Shown here: positions 9,308-18,550 of the stretch, piece by piece
Layout: each line of letters opens with the position of its first letter
How positions within the stretch are numbered: position 1 is the stretch's first letter
Source: Treponema sp.
GTDB taxonomy: Bacteria > Spirochaetota > Spirochaetia > Treponematales > Treponemataceae
Direction of reading: 5' to 3'
NCBI GenBank assembly: GCA_024402695.1
Contig: JAKSTG010000025.1
Span: forward strand, 1-43,703
Length of the DNA stretch: 43,703 bases
The notes under the pieces: model-generated
The model's input: the letters and a program-made list of their open reading frames with translations, nothing else
What the model was told of the DNA's origin: nothing
Databases searched by the model: none
Program-made: the position numbers and the translations under genes

Positions 9308-10984
9308 TTAGTAATTCAAGTTTACCTGTTTACGGAAGGCTGAAAGGAATTCCTGTTCAGAAGGAATTTCAACTTCAAAGTCGTCGCGTGGTGGACAAAC
9401 AGATTTATAGTTGTATTCATTCCATGAAGTACGGGTAGGGTAAATCATGGCCTGACTAGGTTCCATTGCTGCAGCTTTCTTCCATTCATTCATACCGAAG
9501 CGAACTGCTGCATTGAATCCATCTTTTATCATTGTAATTTCAACAGGAATCCATGCTTTTTCTTCTGCAATAATAAGAATATCAGTTGAGAAAACTGAAC
9601 GAGCTTCTTCTTCGGAAAGTCCTGTACAGAAGGCAGTGTAAATATGTCCAGGAACTGTAATGAAGGCCGATTCAATACCTAAAGTTTCAAGAAGTGAACA
9701 GTAAAGAATTGAAAGGTCATCACAGTCACCACCGCGGAAACGGAGGGTCTGGAATGGGAACTGAAGGAAGTCGATGGAAGCAGATCCTACGTTATCTGAG
9801 TAAGCACTTGTAGGGTCAATTACATAGTTCATTCCATAAAGTTTAATTGCTTCGAAAAGACCTGCGGCATACTGAAGGTTTGCATTTTTTCCTTCAATAA
9901 GGCTATGGCGAACCATTGTTTCAATCTGCTTTGCAAAGTCGTTAGTCTGAGAGTCTTTACTAGAAACAAAAACAGCGGCGCGTCTGTCATCTTCCCATGA
10001 CATAGCGTTACGGTTGAAAACAGGAACCTTTACAGGGATTTCAGCAGTTTCCTTTCTGCCCAGACGTTTATATTCAAGAATCACGCGGGCATTGGCATCT
10101 GACTGTTCAAGAAGCTTAAGAGTAGATTCGTTAAAGAAGGCTGTCAGGTCTACAGAAACGGTTTCATTCTTTTTGATTTTTGAAACCTTTTCGCAGAACT
10201 TACTGTGGCTCATGTACTGTTCACAATAGAAGTAAACGTTTACATCTGTAATGGCAGTATCTTCGCCGTTGTAAATATCAACTGTTCCAAAAGAGTTTGT
10301 GTTGTACCAGGAATAGAGTACTGGGAAAACCGGATCAAGGCTTGAAAGTTCACCGCTGATTTTTACCTTTGGCGAAAAGGCTTCTTTCATGTTGATTGAA
10401 AGTCCTGCCTTGAAGGTAACATCATTCAAGTTAAGAGCTTCATGCATTCTTGATTTATATCCCACAGACAAATCTGCATTGAGCCATGGGAAAATTCTGA
10501 TTTGCGTTCCAGCATCAACACCGAAAGATAATCCGGAAAGATCTATAGTATCCAGATTATTTTTGTTGCTTTCAGCATTCAGTTTATGATTTACAGAGAA
10601 AATACCTCCATAAAAATCACCTTTAAGGAAAACGCGATCAAGTACAGGATAGAAAACACTTAATCCTAAAGAACCGTCAAAAACATTAACCCCGTTCAGC
10701 TTACTGCTCGAAAACGTAGAGTTTGTTGTCTGGTCATAATGAGTAAAACCACCGTTGGCAAAAATACCAAGAAAAGAAAGAGGCCTTACTTCAAATTCAA
10801 GTTCGGCTCCCAATGGAATCTTAAGTTTTGAAAGTGTTTCAAGACTATCTGAATTCTGCAAAGGAAAGCCGGAAACAAAACGGGCTCCAAGCAGAACAGA
10901 AGTTTCTGCATTAAGAAGTGAACCAAAAGAAAAAACTAACAATGCAAAAAAAACACTTAAAAAAGATTTTTTATTCAACTTCAT
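9308..10984 (-). CDS. Outer-membrane-barrel/transglutaminase-like protein with intact catalytic Cys and His
   Basis: 558 residues with a signal peptide (cleavage probably after LLNA, residue 26). An N-terminal half of about 200 residues has alternating beta-strands, like the 8-stranded treponemal barrel proteins. A C-terminal transglutaminase/papain-like core follows around 400-500. The core carries GGDCDD (C421), PGH (H447) and AWIPVE (E482 where Asp is usual), so it could be an active cysteine protease or amidase of the periplasm or surface. The substrate is unknown. The start ATG lies 4 nt after the stop codon of the upstream paralogue, whose 3' end supplies the AGGGA ribosome site, implying translational coupling. 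The paralogue at 10988-12955 shares the whole layout but has lost these residues. Confidence 0.8.
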   Translation of the reverse strand: MKLNKKSFLSVFFALLVFSFGSLLNAETSVLLGARFVSGFPLQNSDSLETLSKLKIPLGAELEFEVRPLSFLGIFANGGFTHYDQTTNSTFSSSKLNGVNVFDGSLGLSVFYPVLDRVFLKGDFYGGIFSVNHKLNAESNKNNLDTIDLSGLSFGVDAGTQIRIFPWLNADLSVGYKSRMHEALNLNDVTFKAGLSINMKEAFSPKVKISGELSSLDPVFPVLYSWYNTNSFGTVDIYNGEDTAITDVNVYFYCEQYMSHSKFCEKVSKIKKNETVSVDLTAFFNESTLKLLEQSDANARVILEYKRLGRKETAEIPVKVPVFNRNAMSWEDDRRAAVFVSSKDSQTNDFAKQIETMVRHSLIEGKNANLQYAAGLFEAIKLYGMNYVIDPTSAYSDNVGSASIDFLQFPFQTLRFRGGDCDDLSILYCSLLETLGIESAFITVPGHIYTAFCTGLSEEEARSVFSTDILIIAEEKAWIPVEITMIKDGFNAAVRFGMNEWKKAAAMEPSQAMIYPTRTSWNEYNYKSVCPPRDDFEVEIPSEQEFLSAFRKQVNLNY

Positions 10985-10987
10985 CTT

Positions 10988-12955
10988 TTAGTTTCCCTGT
11001 TCATTGGCAATACGTTCAAGACCTTTCTTTGCACCTGAATGTTCAGGATTTATTTCAAGAACCTTGTTATACCAGCGTTTTGCACCTTCGTAATCTTTTT
11101 CAAGAAGAGCGATATTTGCCAGGTTAGACATGGCAGAAACCGATCCAAGTTTTGCCGAACGATTGTATGCATCTTTTGCATTTCTGTAATCGCCGGCACG
11201 AACATAAAGAAGACCAAGAGCATTCAGGTTTGCTTCTGTTGGATTTGAAGAAGCAAGAGTTGCCTGTGTACGGATCTTAGGCTGAATTTCATTCTGAAGG
11301 TATTCAGCCAGGTCTTTGTCTGCACGTTTTTTAAGAAGGTTGTTGTCGTATTTGACGTTCTGAGCTTTTCCGGAAATTCCGACTGGTGCGTAGTTTGCCC
11401 AGGCATCGCGAAGGATAATCATTTCTGAACCTTCTTCTTCCTGTGCAATTGCATCAAGGGCGGCTTTCCAAGATTTATTAAATCCGTCTTTTATATTTTT
11501 CATTGAAAGAGGAAGCCAAACTTCATCATCATAAACAATTACACTTTCAGGATTGTTTACAAGTGAAGCAACACCTTTTTCTGTTGTGTTCATTGAAAGG
11601 GCAACAATGAAATCATCTGAAAGAGGAATAAGGGCTGTATCAATTCCGACAGACTGGAGAAGGGAAGAAGCAAGAACAGCCAGATCATCTACGTCTCCGC
11701 TCTTATAAGTAAGAGTCTGGAACGGGAACTGGATTGAATCAACAGCGTCCATATCAAAATGATATGTTGCGTAAGGAGTGTTTACACCAGGAACATAATC
11801 AATTCCGATTGTATTGATTGCTTCGACAATCCACATACCAAACTGCATGTTACGGTTAAGACCAGTTTTAAGACTGTCACGGGCAATACCAACAATTGAT
11901 TTTGAAAGTTCAAGAACTTCATTTGAGTTTGGTGAAACAAACATGGCAACGATTGCAGGATCAACCCATTTCATTGCATTACGGTTGTAAACATCAAGAA
12001 TGAATGTATCTTCGGCAGTCATTGGTTTTCCAAGCATAGTGTATTCAATAATTATTTCGCCAGGAATCTGACCGTCTTCTGTAATTGAAGAAAGATTTTC
12101 AGAGAAGTCTGCAAGAAGGGGAACATCAACTGATTTGTTTTTACGGATAACAGGAACTTCACCACAAGGGAACAATGATGAAGTGTACTGATCGGCGCGG
12201 AAGTAAATCTTTACGTCACGGATTTCTGCGGATTCATAATTCGAAATACGGGCATAAGCGAATCCGTTTTCTTTATAGATATTTGCGTAAACAGGGTAAA
12301 CTGGTTCGTCCTGCAGACAGTCACTGTCAATTTTCTTTGAAACTTTTGAAGTGTTGATTGTGTATTTTACAGAAACGCCGAATTCAGGTCCTGCAACCAT
12401 TGGCTCAGTGAAACTGAATTTATCAAGAATGTAAAGTGAATAACCGGCTTCGGCTCCAACTGTAAGATTTGGCGAAAGACGGAAAGCTGCATCCATAAAA
12501 GGGCGCAGATAAATATTCTTCATTATAATCTGTTCAGGGTTAATCTCGTAATCTTTACCAGATGCATCCTTTATTCCAGGGAAATCGTAAATGCCGAAAT
12601 GCAGACCACCTGCAACACCGCCCTGAAGTTCAAGACGCGAAAGAGGATAGAAAAAGGCTGAAACATTAAGACCTCCAAAATAGTCCATAAAGAAAGAAGG
12701 ATTTCCGGTTTTCTTAATGTACTTAAATCCAAGTTCAGGTCCTACAGAAAGAAAATCAAAAAGATTAATTCCGAAACTACCGGTAACACCGAAGGCAGGA
12801 TCAGAAATAATTGATTTCTGATTATTGTCTTTCATTGAACTGACAGGAATAAGCATGTTCGGAGTAAGACGAACATTCATTTCAACAGCAGAGAGAGCTG
12901 ACATGGCCGAAACCAGCGTAAAGGAAATTAATAATGATTTAAAAAACTTTTTCAC
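10988..12955 (-). CDS. Barrel/pseudo-transglutaminase/TPR protein (catalytic residues lost)
   Basis: 655 residues, starting at a GTG (12955) with GGGG 7 nt upstream. A signal peptide (about residues 1-23) is followed by an outer-membrane-barrel-like N-terminal region, then a domain clearly homologous to the transglutaminase-like core of the next gene (shared FPFQTL, GDxDDL, IKDGFN). C-terminal residues about 570-650 form two tetratricopeptide repeats. The catalytic Cys is Val (GDVDD, V422), the His position is Asp (D448) and the E/D position is Ser (WLPLS), so it should be catalytically dead. A scaffold or regulatory partner of the active paralogue is an inference. It is the first gene of the operon. 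Confidence 0.8.
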   Translation of the reverse strand: MKKFFKSLLISFTLVSAMSALSAVEMNVRLTPNMLIPVSSMKDNNQKSIISDPAFGVTGSFGINLFDFLSVGPELGFKYIKKTGNPSFFMDYFGGLNVSAFFYPLSRLELQGGVAGGLHFGIYDFPGIKDASGKDYEINPEQIIMKNIYLRPFMDAAFRLSPNLTVGAEAGYSLYILDKFSFTEPMVAGPEFGVSVKYTINTSKVSKKIDSDCLQDEPVYPVYANIYKENGFAYARISNYESAEIRDVKIYFRADQYTSSLFPCGEVPVIRKNKSVDVPLLADFSENLSSITEDGQIPGEIIIEYTMLGKPMTAEDTFILDVYNRNAMKWVDPAIVAMFVSPNSNEVLELSKSIVGIARDSLKTGLNRNMQFGMWIVEAINTIGIDYVPGVNTPYATYHFDMDAVDSIQFPFQTLTYKSGDVDDLAVLASSLLQSVGIDTALIPLSDDFIVALSMNTTEKGVASLVNNPESVIVYDDEVWLPLSMKNIKDGFNKSWKAALDAIAQEEEGSEMIILRDAWANYAPVGISGKAQNVKYDNNLLKKRADKDLAEYLQNEIQPKIRTQATLASSNPTEANLNALGLLYVRAGDYRNAKDAYNRSAKLGSVSAMSNLANIALLEKDYEGAKRWYNKVLEINPEHSGAKKGLERIANEQGN

Positions 12956-12998
12956 ACTATAACCCCAATTTTAAATATCTATTATCTTTAATTTTTTA

Positions 12999-13028
12999 AT
13001 TATAATTTACATTACAAAACATTGTAAA
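12999..13028 (-). promoter_or_regulatory. Promoter of the envelope operon
   Basis: Minus-strand TTTACA (13028-13023), 18-nt spacer, TATAAT (13004-12999), about 44 nt before the GTG start. It overlaps the divergent alr promoter. Confidence 0.6.
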
Positions 13029-13050
13029 GATAAAGTTTTTGTTCTAAAGT
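13022..13050 (+). promoter_or_regulatory. Possible promoter of alr
   Basis: TTGTAA (13022-13027), 17-nt spacer, TAAAGT (13045-13050). The implied start site is only about 10 nt before the ATG at 13066, leaving almost no leader, so the call is tentative. Confidence 0.4.
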
Positions 13051-13065
13051 AAGTGTGGTAGGATT

Positions 13066-14247
13066 ATGAAAAACGAAACTACACGGGCTGTTATTTATAG
13101 AAAAAACATTGAACACAACATTAAATCCATTAAAAATCTTCTCTCCCATGGAACCGGAATGTGTGTTGCCGTAAAGGCCGACGGTTACGGAACAAGTGCC
13201 TACTACACAGCAAAAGTGTGTGAAGAACAGGGAGTTAATTTCCTTGCTATTGCAAGAGTAAGTGAAGGAATCGCACTCCGCCAAGAAGGAATCAAACTTC
13301 CTATGCTTCTTTTAAGTCTTTGCTGCCCTGAGGAGTTTGAAGATCTTTTTATTCACGATATTACTCCATTTGTTTTCGGAAAAGATCATATTAAGTCTCT
13401 CTCTGAAGCCGCTGAAGCATATGTAAAATCCGGTAATTCTTTTAAGGACGGAAAATTCAAGGTTCATCTGGCAATTGATACAGGAATGGGTCGAATCGGC
13501 TGTAGAAAAGAAGAAGCCGCAGAACAGGCAAAACTGATTTCAGAATCTTCATACCTTAAACTTTCTGGAATGGGAACCCATTTTGCTTTAAGCGACAGTG
13601 TAGAAAAAGCAGGTCTTGAGTACACCGAAGAACAGTTTGAAAATTTCTCACAGGCGGTTAAGGCTGTAAAAGAAGCAGGAATCGATCCTGGTATATGCCA
13701 CGCGGGAGCTTCGGCAATTGCCTGCGCAAGACCAGATATTCATTTTGACATGGTAAGACCTGGAATCATCGTTTACGGATATTATGCCGACCAGGTTAAT
13801 AGAGAATACCTTGAATCAAAAGGCATCGAACTGGAACTTAAACCTGTCATGCAGCTGGAAACAAAAGTTTCCGCAATCAGAAGATTCTACCCCGGACAGA
13901 CTGTTTCTTATGGAAGAACCTGGACCTGTCAGGAAGAAACCGATATTGCAGTTTTACCTATCGGCTATGCAGACGGATTACTCAGACGTTTTTCTCCTGG
14001 TTTGAAAGTAGCCATCAACGGGAAAGAATATCCTTTAGTTGGAAGAATCTGCATGGACCAGTGTATGGTAGACATAGGTAAAGACAACAAGTCCGTAAAA
14101 TGCTGGGATAAAGTTGTGATTTTTGGACCAGTAGGTCAGGACGGTGCTCTCCAGGACGCTGAAAATCTGGCAAAGCTTGGAAAAACTATCAGTTATGAAA
14201 TAATGACAAGCATTTCCAAACGTGTGCCAAGAATCACTGAAGAATAA
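13066..14247 (+). CDS. alr: Alanine racemase
   Basis: A PLP enzyme interconverting L- and D-alanine to supply D-Ala for peptidoglycan, cytoplasmic. 393 residues, the normal length. The PLP lysine is K37 in AVKADGYG and the second catalytic base is Y282 in VSYGRTW. Other family signatures are GMGRIG, HAGAS and VGRICMDQ. It is divergently transcribed from the envelope operon with a shared 110-nt intergenic region. GGTAGG lies 3 nt before the ATG, a close spacing. It converges on folC with only 18 nt between stops. Confidence 0.96.
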   Translation: MKNETTRAVIYRKNIEHNIKSIKNLLSHGTGMCVAVKADGYGTSAYYTAKVCEEQGVNFLAIARVSEGIALRQEGIKLPMLLLSLCCPEEFEDLFIHDITPFVFGKDHIKSLSEAAEAYVKSGNSFKDGKFKVHLAIDTGMGRIGCRKEEAAEQAKLISESSYLKLSGMGTHFALSDSVEKAGLEYTEEQFENFSQAVKAVKEAGIDPGICHAGASAIACARPDIHFDMVRPGIIVYGYYADQVNREYLESKGIELELKPVMQLETKVSAIRRFYPGQTVSYGRTWTCQEETDIAVLPIGYADGLLRRFSPGLKVAINGKEYPLVGRICMDQCMVDIGKDNKSVKCWDKVVIFGPVGQDGALQDAENLAKLGKTISYEIMTSISKRVPRITEE

Positions 14248-14265
14248 ATAACTTTAGAATCGATT

Positions 14266-15609
14266 TTAATTCCAAAGTCCGAGGGATTTCTTTACTTCGG
14301 CAACAAGATAGAAACTGCCTGTGACAAGAAGAATTGCCTGGTCACGGGCTGTTTGTTTTAACACCTTAGGAATGAACTTTCCGAAATCCTCTTCATAAAT
14401 GTAATCAAGACCAGTTTCATCAAAAGCTTTTTTTGCGCCTTCGATATCGCTCTGTTTAACATTGCCTGGTTTTGTAAGGAAAATATGATTGAAGTTTCCT
14501 GTAAAAAGGGGAGCAATATCTTTTACATCTTTATCTGCGGCACAGGCAAAAAGAAGATTAACTTTCTTTTCAGGATAAACAGATTTTAAAGTTTCTATGG
14601 TCAGTTTTATTGAGTTGACTGTGTGGGCACCGTCAAGAATCAAAGTCTCAACACCTGGGAAGTTTCGTACAGAATGAAGGATTTCAAAACGGCCAGGAAG
14701 CATAGCATTGGAAAGTCCCCGTTCGATGACACTTTCGCTTGTTTCTGGTATTGCCATTTTTACGGCAAGGGCCGCCATACAGGCGTTTTCAAGCTGCATC
14801 GACCCCAGCATAGGCATGAATGTATGAATTGGGCGTGCAAAATACTTTGAATAGATATGAACTTCCATAAGCCCCATATCGGTATAGCGGTAGTTCATTT
14901 CCGAAATCAGATCATCCACAAAATAAACAGGAGCATGTTTTTCTGCCGCTACTTTCTTGAAAACTTCAGATGCTTCCGGGTAAACTTGATGTCCTACAAG
15001 AACAGGAACACCTTCCTTTATGATACCGGCTTTTTCATAAGCGATTTTTTCGATTGTGTCGCCAAGATATTCTGTATGTTCAAGTTCAATCACATTTATA
15101 CAGGAAATTTTTGGAGTGATGATATTTGTTGAATCCAGGCGTCCACCCATTCCAACTTCAAAAACACCCCAATCGATTTTTGCTTTACGGAAACAAAGAA
15201 AACCGAAAAGAGTCACAAGTTCAAACCAGGTAAGGCCACGTCCTCCCGGGAGCTGTTCAGGAAGAATGGATTCAATACGAGGAACCATTTCCTTAATTGC
15301 ATCTTCATAAACTTCTTCAGGGAAAAATCCTTCGGGAGTTTCAATGCGTTCGCGAAAATCTATGATGTGAGGGGATGAATAAACACCAGTTTTATATCCG
15401 CTTTTGTCCAGAATACAGGAAATCATTTTGGAAACAGAACCTTTTCCTTTTGAACCTGCAATATGAAAAGAATTGAAAGCAGTTTCCGGATTCTGAAACC
15501 GGTCACAAAGAAATTTAATTGTATCCAGCCAGAAAACACCTTTTTTAGGATTATGTTCAAAATTCAAATACTGGTCCAGCCAGTCCTGAAATACTTCAAC
15601 TGCATTCAT
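14266..15609 (-). CDS. folC: Dihydrofolate synthase / folylpolyglutamate synthase
   Basis: A Mur-ligase-like cytoplasmic enzyme that adds glutamate to dihydropteroate and/or folates using ATP. 447 residues, standard for the family. The P-loop is AGSKGKGSVSK (residues 51-61). The YSSPH folate loop, GRLDSTN, and the C-terminal domain with DGAH (DGAHTVNSI) are all present, so it looks active. Whether it carries one or both activities cannot be read from sequence. No strong Shine-Dalgarno motif precedes the ATG at 15609 (nearest is AAGG about 14 nt upstream). It is divergent from trpS. Confidence 0.94.
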   Translation of the reverse strand: MNAVEVFQDWLDQYLNFEHNPKKGVFWLDTIKFLCDRFQNPETAFNSFHIAGSKGKGSVSKMISCILDKSGYKTGVYSSPHIIDFRERIETPEGFFPEEVYEDAIKEMVPRIESILPEQLPGGRGLTWFELVTLFGFLCFRKAKIDWGVFEVGMGGRLDSTNIITPKISCINVIELEHTEYLGDTIEKIAYEKAGIIKEGVPVLVGHQVYPEASEVFKKVAAEKHAPVYFVDDLISEMNYRYTDMGLMEVHIYSKYFARPIHTFMPMLGSMQLENACMAALAVKMAIPETSESVIERGLSNAMLPGRFEILHSVRNFPGVETLILDGAHTVNSIKLTIETLKSVYPEKKVNLLFACAADKDVKDIAPLFTGNFNHIFLTKPGNVKQSDIEGAKKAFDETGLDYIYEEDFGKFIPKVLKQTARDQAILLVTGSFYLVAEVKKSLGLWN

Positions 15610-15682
15610 AGGATTTCAGTATACCTTTCTTTTTATGTTGTTTCTATATATAATAATTAAACTAAAAACTAAGGAAATCAAA

Positions 15683-16774
15683 ATGAGTGAAATTCAATAT
15701 ACAGATATTAACAAAAGTTTCGAAGCAGCTCTTGAACGTTCAAAAAAAATCGAAGCTGACATTAAAGTAAATCCTAAAAAATACCGTGTTCTTACAGGGG
15801 ACCGTCCAACAGGCCGTCTCCACATCGGTCATTATTTCGGCTCTCTTCAGAACCGCGTAAAGCTTGCAGAAATGGGAATCCCTACAATGATTCTTATTGC
15901 TGACTATCAGGTTCTTACAGATCACGATGCATGGGACCAGATCAGCCAGAACACAAAACAGCTGGTAATCGATTACCTTGCAGCCGGAATCAATCCAGAA
16001 AAACAGGATGTAATCATCTATCCACACAGCTATGTTCCTGAATGTAACCAGCTTATGATTCCTTTTCTTACACTGGTTTCGAATGCTGAACTTTCAAGAA
16101 ACCCAACTGTAAAAGAAGAAATTGAAAGCGCCGGCCTTAAAAATGTAAACGCTGGAATGTACACATATCCTGTTCATCAGGCCTGTGACATTCTTTTCTG
16201 TAAAGGAAACATTGTTCCTGTTGGAAAAGACCAGCTTCCACACCTGGAAATGACACGTACAATCGCAAGCCGTTTCAACAACAAATTCTGCCAGGGGAAA
16301 GATCCTGTATTCCCAGAACCACAGGCACTTCTTGCAAAGACTCCAATGATTCTTGGTCTGGACGGCGGACAGAAAATGTCAAAGAGCCGTAACAATGCAG
16401 TTATGCTCTGCTGGGATGAAGACGAAACAGCAAAAGCAATTAAAAAGGCAAAGACAGACGCAGACCGCAACATCACTTACGATCCAGTAAACAGACCGGA
16501 AGTTGCAAACCTTCTTATGCTCATTTCTCTCTGTACCGGGGAAGAACCTGCAGACATCGCAGCCCGTATTGGTGAAGGTGGCGGCGGAATGCTCAAGAAC
16601 ACTCTTACTGAAGCACTGAACGAAAAGCTTCGTCCTCTGCGCACAGAAAGAAAACGTCTTGAAGCTGACCCGGCTTACATACAGAAAGTACTTCTCGACG
16701 GCGCCGCAAAAGCCCGCGAAATCGGTGTAAAAACACTTGATGAAGTTCGTGAAGTAATGAACATGAAAATATAA
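15683..16774 (+). CDS. trpS: Tryptophanyl-tRNA synthetase
   Basis: A class Ic aminoacyl-tRNA synthetase charging tRNA-Trp. 363 residues; the ATG at 15683 follows AAGGA (15671-15675), whereas the frame extends upstream without a site. The class I signatures HIGH (residues 47-50, RLHIGHYFG) and KMSKS (231-235) are intact. GMYTYPVHQACDILFC is the Trp/Tyr-type active-site region. A TATAAT at 15649-15654 is a likely -10 box, but the -35 is weak. The transcript runs into the structured element at 16793-16902. Confidence 0.96.
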   Translation: MSEIQYTDINKSFEAALERSKKIEADIKVNPKKYRVLTGDRPTGRLHIGHYFGSLQNRVKLAEMGIPTMILIADYQVLTDHDAWDQISQNTKQLVIDYLAAGINPEKQDVIIYPHSYVPECNQLMIPFLTLVSNAELSRNPTVKEEIESAGLKNVNAGMYTYPVHQACDILFCKGNIVPVGKDQLPHLEMTRTIASRFNNKFCQGKDPVFPEPQALLAKTPMILGLDGGQKMSKSRNNAVMLCWDEDETAKAIKKAKTDADRNITYDPVNRPEVANLLMLISLCTGEEPADIAARIGEGGGGMLKNTLTEALNEKLRPLRTERKRLEADPAYIQKVLLDGAAKAREIGVKTLDEVREVMNMKI

Positions 16775-16792
16775 TCATGAAAAAATAGTTAT

Positions 16793-16902
16793 GTAAGGAA
16801 AAATGGGGCCCAGCCTACGAATGGGCCATGCTAGGTGCTAGTCCTCACTTCGTTGCGGGCGCACCTCTATGTCCCATTTCGTGGCGTCCCATTTTTCATT
16901 AC
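16793..16902. ncRNA. Structured intergenic element (large stem with internal hairpins)
   Basis: The outer arms GTAAGGAAAAATGGG (16793-16807) and CCCATTTTTCATTAC (16888-16902) pair over 14 of 15 positions. Inside are GGCCCA/TGGGCC (16807-16812 with 16822-16827) and AGGTGC/GCACCT (16833-16838 with 16861-16866). This interior is clearly more GC-rich than the surroundings. No coding frame is credible. It could be a convergent terminator for trpS and cca, a repeated extragenic palindrome, or a small RNA. The strand cannot be decided because the palindrome reads on both. Confidence 0.5.
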
Positions 16903-16958
16903 CTAAAATCTTTTCATTTAGTTAAATAAAAATACCGATTTCTTTCACAAAACCAGCA

Positions 16959-17106
16959 ACTTTCCGCATACATATCGTATTCACTACAAATCAAATCTCT
17001 CACATACAAACCGTGTACACCTACATACTCAGTCTCTCACATATATTTCGTATACACATACATACACAGTCTTCCAAACAGTCCGCGTTCCTCTACATTA
17101 CTCCAA
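16959..17106. repeat. Degenerate 37-bp tandem repeats
   Basis: Four imperfect units of about 37 bp begin near 16959, 16996, 17033 and 17070. The two best units begin TCTCTCACATA (16996, 17033) and continue through CCGTGTACAC / TCGTATACAC and CTACATACTCAG / ATACATACACAG. The outer units are weaker copies. A short simple-sequence run (ACTCTTAACTCTTCACTC) follows up to about 17132. The strand shows pyrimidine/CA bias and no coding frame. Confidence 0.55.
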
Positions 17107-17123
17107 CTCTTAACTCTTCACTC

Positions 17124-18548
17124 TTAACTCTTATTACATCTAACCGCCATCTCAATCAGCTTACCTTTGTCGTTCATCTCCGGATCTTCCAGAACTGCCT
17201 CAAACAATTGATTAAGAATAACTCCAAGTCTTTTGCCAGCAGGGATTCCAGCTTCCATAAGGTCTTTACCGTTTACGGCTAAATCTTTAAGAGAAAGGGC
17301 ATTCTGCTTTTCGGAGATTTTTTCGATGCGTTCTTTAAGTTCAAGAAGATTTTCACTTGTGGTTGAATTTCGCAGGTTCACTTCGTTGTTATGCATTCCA
17401 AAGACATCGGCAACTCGAAGATCAAAAAGATCATTCATATATTCAAGACCGACCCGAACAATAAAACGGCGAACAGCAGCATCGGTCCAGGTCGGTTCAT
17501 AATGGAACATATGATTTTTTACAAGGTGAGAGATATCAGCAATTTCTTCATTTGAAAACTTCAGGCGGCGCAGAATATTTTCTGTTGTTTTTGCGCCAAC
17601 CATATCGTGATTATAAAAAGTAAACTGTTCAGTTCCGTCTTCCCCCTGAACAATCCGTTTTACCTGCGGTTTTGAAATATCATGGAAAAGAGCGGCAAGG
17701 CGAACTTTGTAATTATTAGCCGGGGCTCCGTCACAGGCATAGAAAAGATGATCCAAAACATCAAAGTCGTGGAACCCGCGTCCGTCTCCCTGAATGCAGC
17801 CTCGACAGATCTCAAACTCTGGAATGAAAAGTTTAAGAATGCAGGTTTCTTCCATTAGCTTAAGACCAACAGAAGGCTTTTCGCTTTTCATCATCTTAAG
17901 AAGTTCATCTCGAAATCTTTCTATACTGATAGATGTTATCTTTTTTTGTACACAAGGATTCTGAATTTCTGAATATGTATCTTTTTCTATACTAAATTTT
18001 AACTGACTTGCGAAACGAAGGGCACGGATTGGTCTGAGTCCATCTTCCATGAAGCGTTCGTTAGGTTTTCCAACAGTACGGATGATTTTCTTTTTGATGT
18101 CTTTCCGGCCACAAAAAGGATCAACAATTTTTCCGTTCTTAAGATTTACGGCAATGGCATTCATTGTGAAATCACGGCGGGAAAGATCTTCTTCAATTGT
18201 GGCAGCGTATTCAACTTTGTCAGGATGGCGACCGTCTGAATAATCACTTTCGGTACGGAATGTTGTAACTTCTATTTCAGTTTTGTGGAAATGAACGGTA
18301 ACAGTCCCGTGGGCAATTCCTGTTGGAACCACAAACTTGAAAAGCTTCATGACGTCTTCAGGCTTTGCGTTTGTTGCCACATCCCAGTCAGAGCAGGGTT
18401 TATTCAGAATGATGTCGCGGACTGCACCGCCAACAAGATATGCTTCAAACCCATTTTCCTCAAAAACCTTTCCGAATTTCTTCAAAAGAGGATCGATTTC
18501 TACATAACCGGATGAAGCAAAAAGCCCCGAAAGAAAAGAACAGAACAC
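17124..18548 (-). CDS. cca: tRNA nucleotidyltransferase (CCA-adding enzyme) with HD domain
   Basis: Adds or repairs the 3'-CCA of tRNAs from CTP and ATP; family members can alternatively be poly(A) polymerase. 474 residues from a GTG start at 18548, chosen because GGAGGG lies 9 nt upstream. The longer open frame starts inside the preceding gene. The nucleotidyltransferase core has YLVGGAVRD and the metal-binding SDWDVAT. The flexible-loop/template region has DFTMNAIA and RFASQL. A C-terminal HD phosphohydrolase-like domain contains LFHDISKP. None of the tRNA genes in this window encodes CCA, so the CCA-adding role fits. The start codon lies 2 nt after the stop of the small membrane protein gene, whose end holds the ribosome site. 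Confidence 0.9.
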   Translation of the reverse strand: MFCSFLSGLFASSGYVEIDPLLKKFGKVFEENGFEAYLVGGAVRDIILNKPCSDWDVATNAKPEDVMKLFKFVVPTGIAHGTVTVHFHKTEIEVTTFRTESDYSDGRHPDKVEYAATIEEDLSRRDFTMNAIAVNLKNGKIVDPFCGRKDIKKKIIRTVGKPNERFMEDGLRPIRALRFASQLKFSIEKDTYSEIQNPCVQKKITSISIERFRDELLKMMKSEKPSVGLKLMEETCILKLFIPEFEICRGCIQGDGRGFHDFDVLDHLFYACDGAPANNYKVRLAALFHDISKPQVKRIVQGEDGTEQFTFYNHDMVGAKTTENILRRLKFSNEEIADISHLVKNHMFHYEPTWTDAAVRRFIVRVGLEYMNDLFDLRVADVFGMHNNEVNLRNSTTSENLLELKERIEKISEKQNALSLKDLAVNGKDLMEAGIPAGKRLGVILNQLFEAVLEDPEMNDKGKLIEMAVRCNKS

Positions 18549-18550
18549 GG

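Noticed and set aside
16959..17106. CRISPR array
   Set aside because: Period is regular but the units are diverged along their whole length, with no identical repeats alternating with unique spacers, and no cas gene is present.
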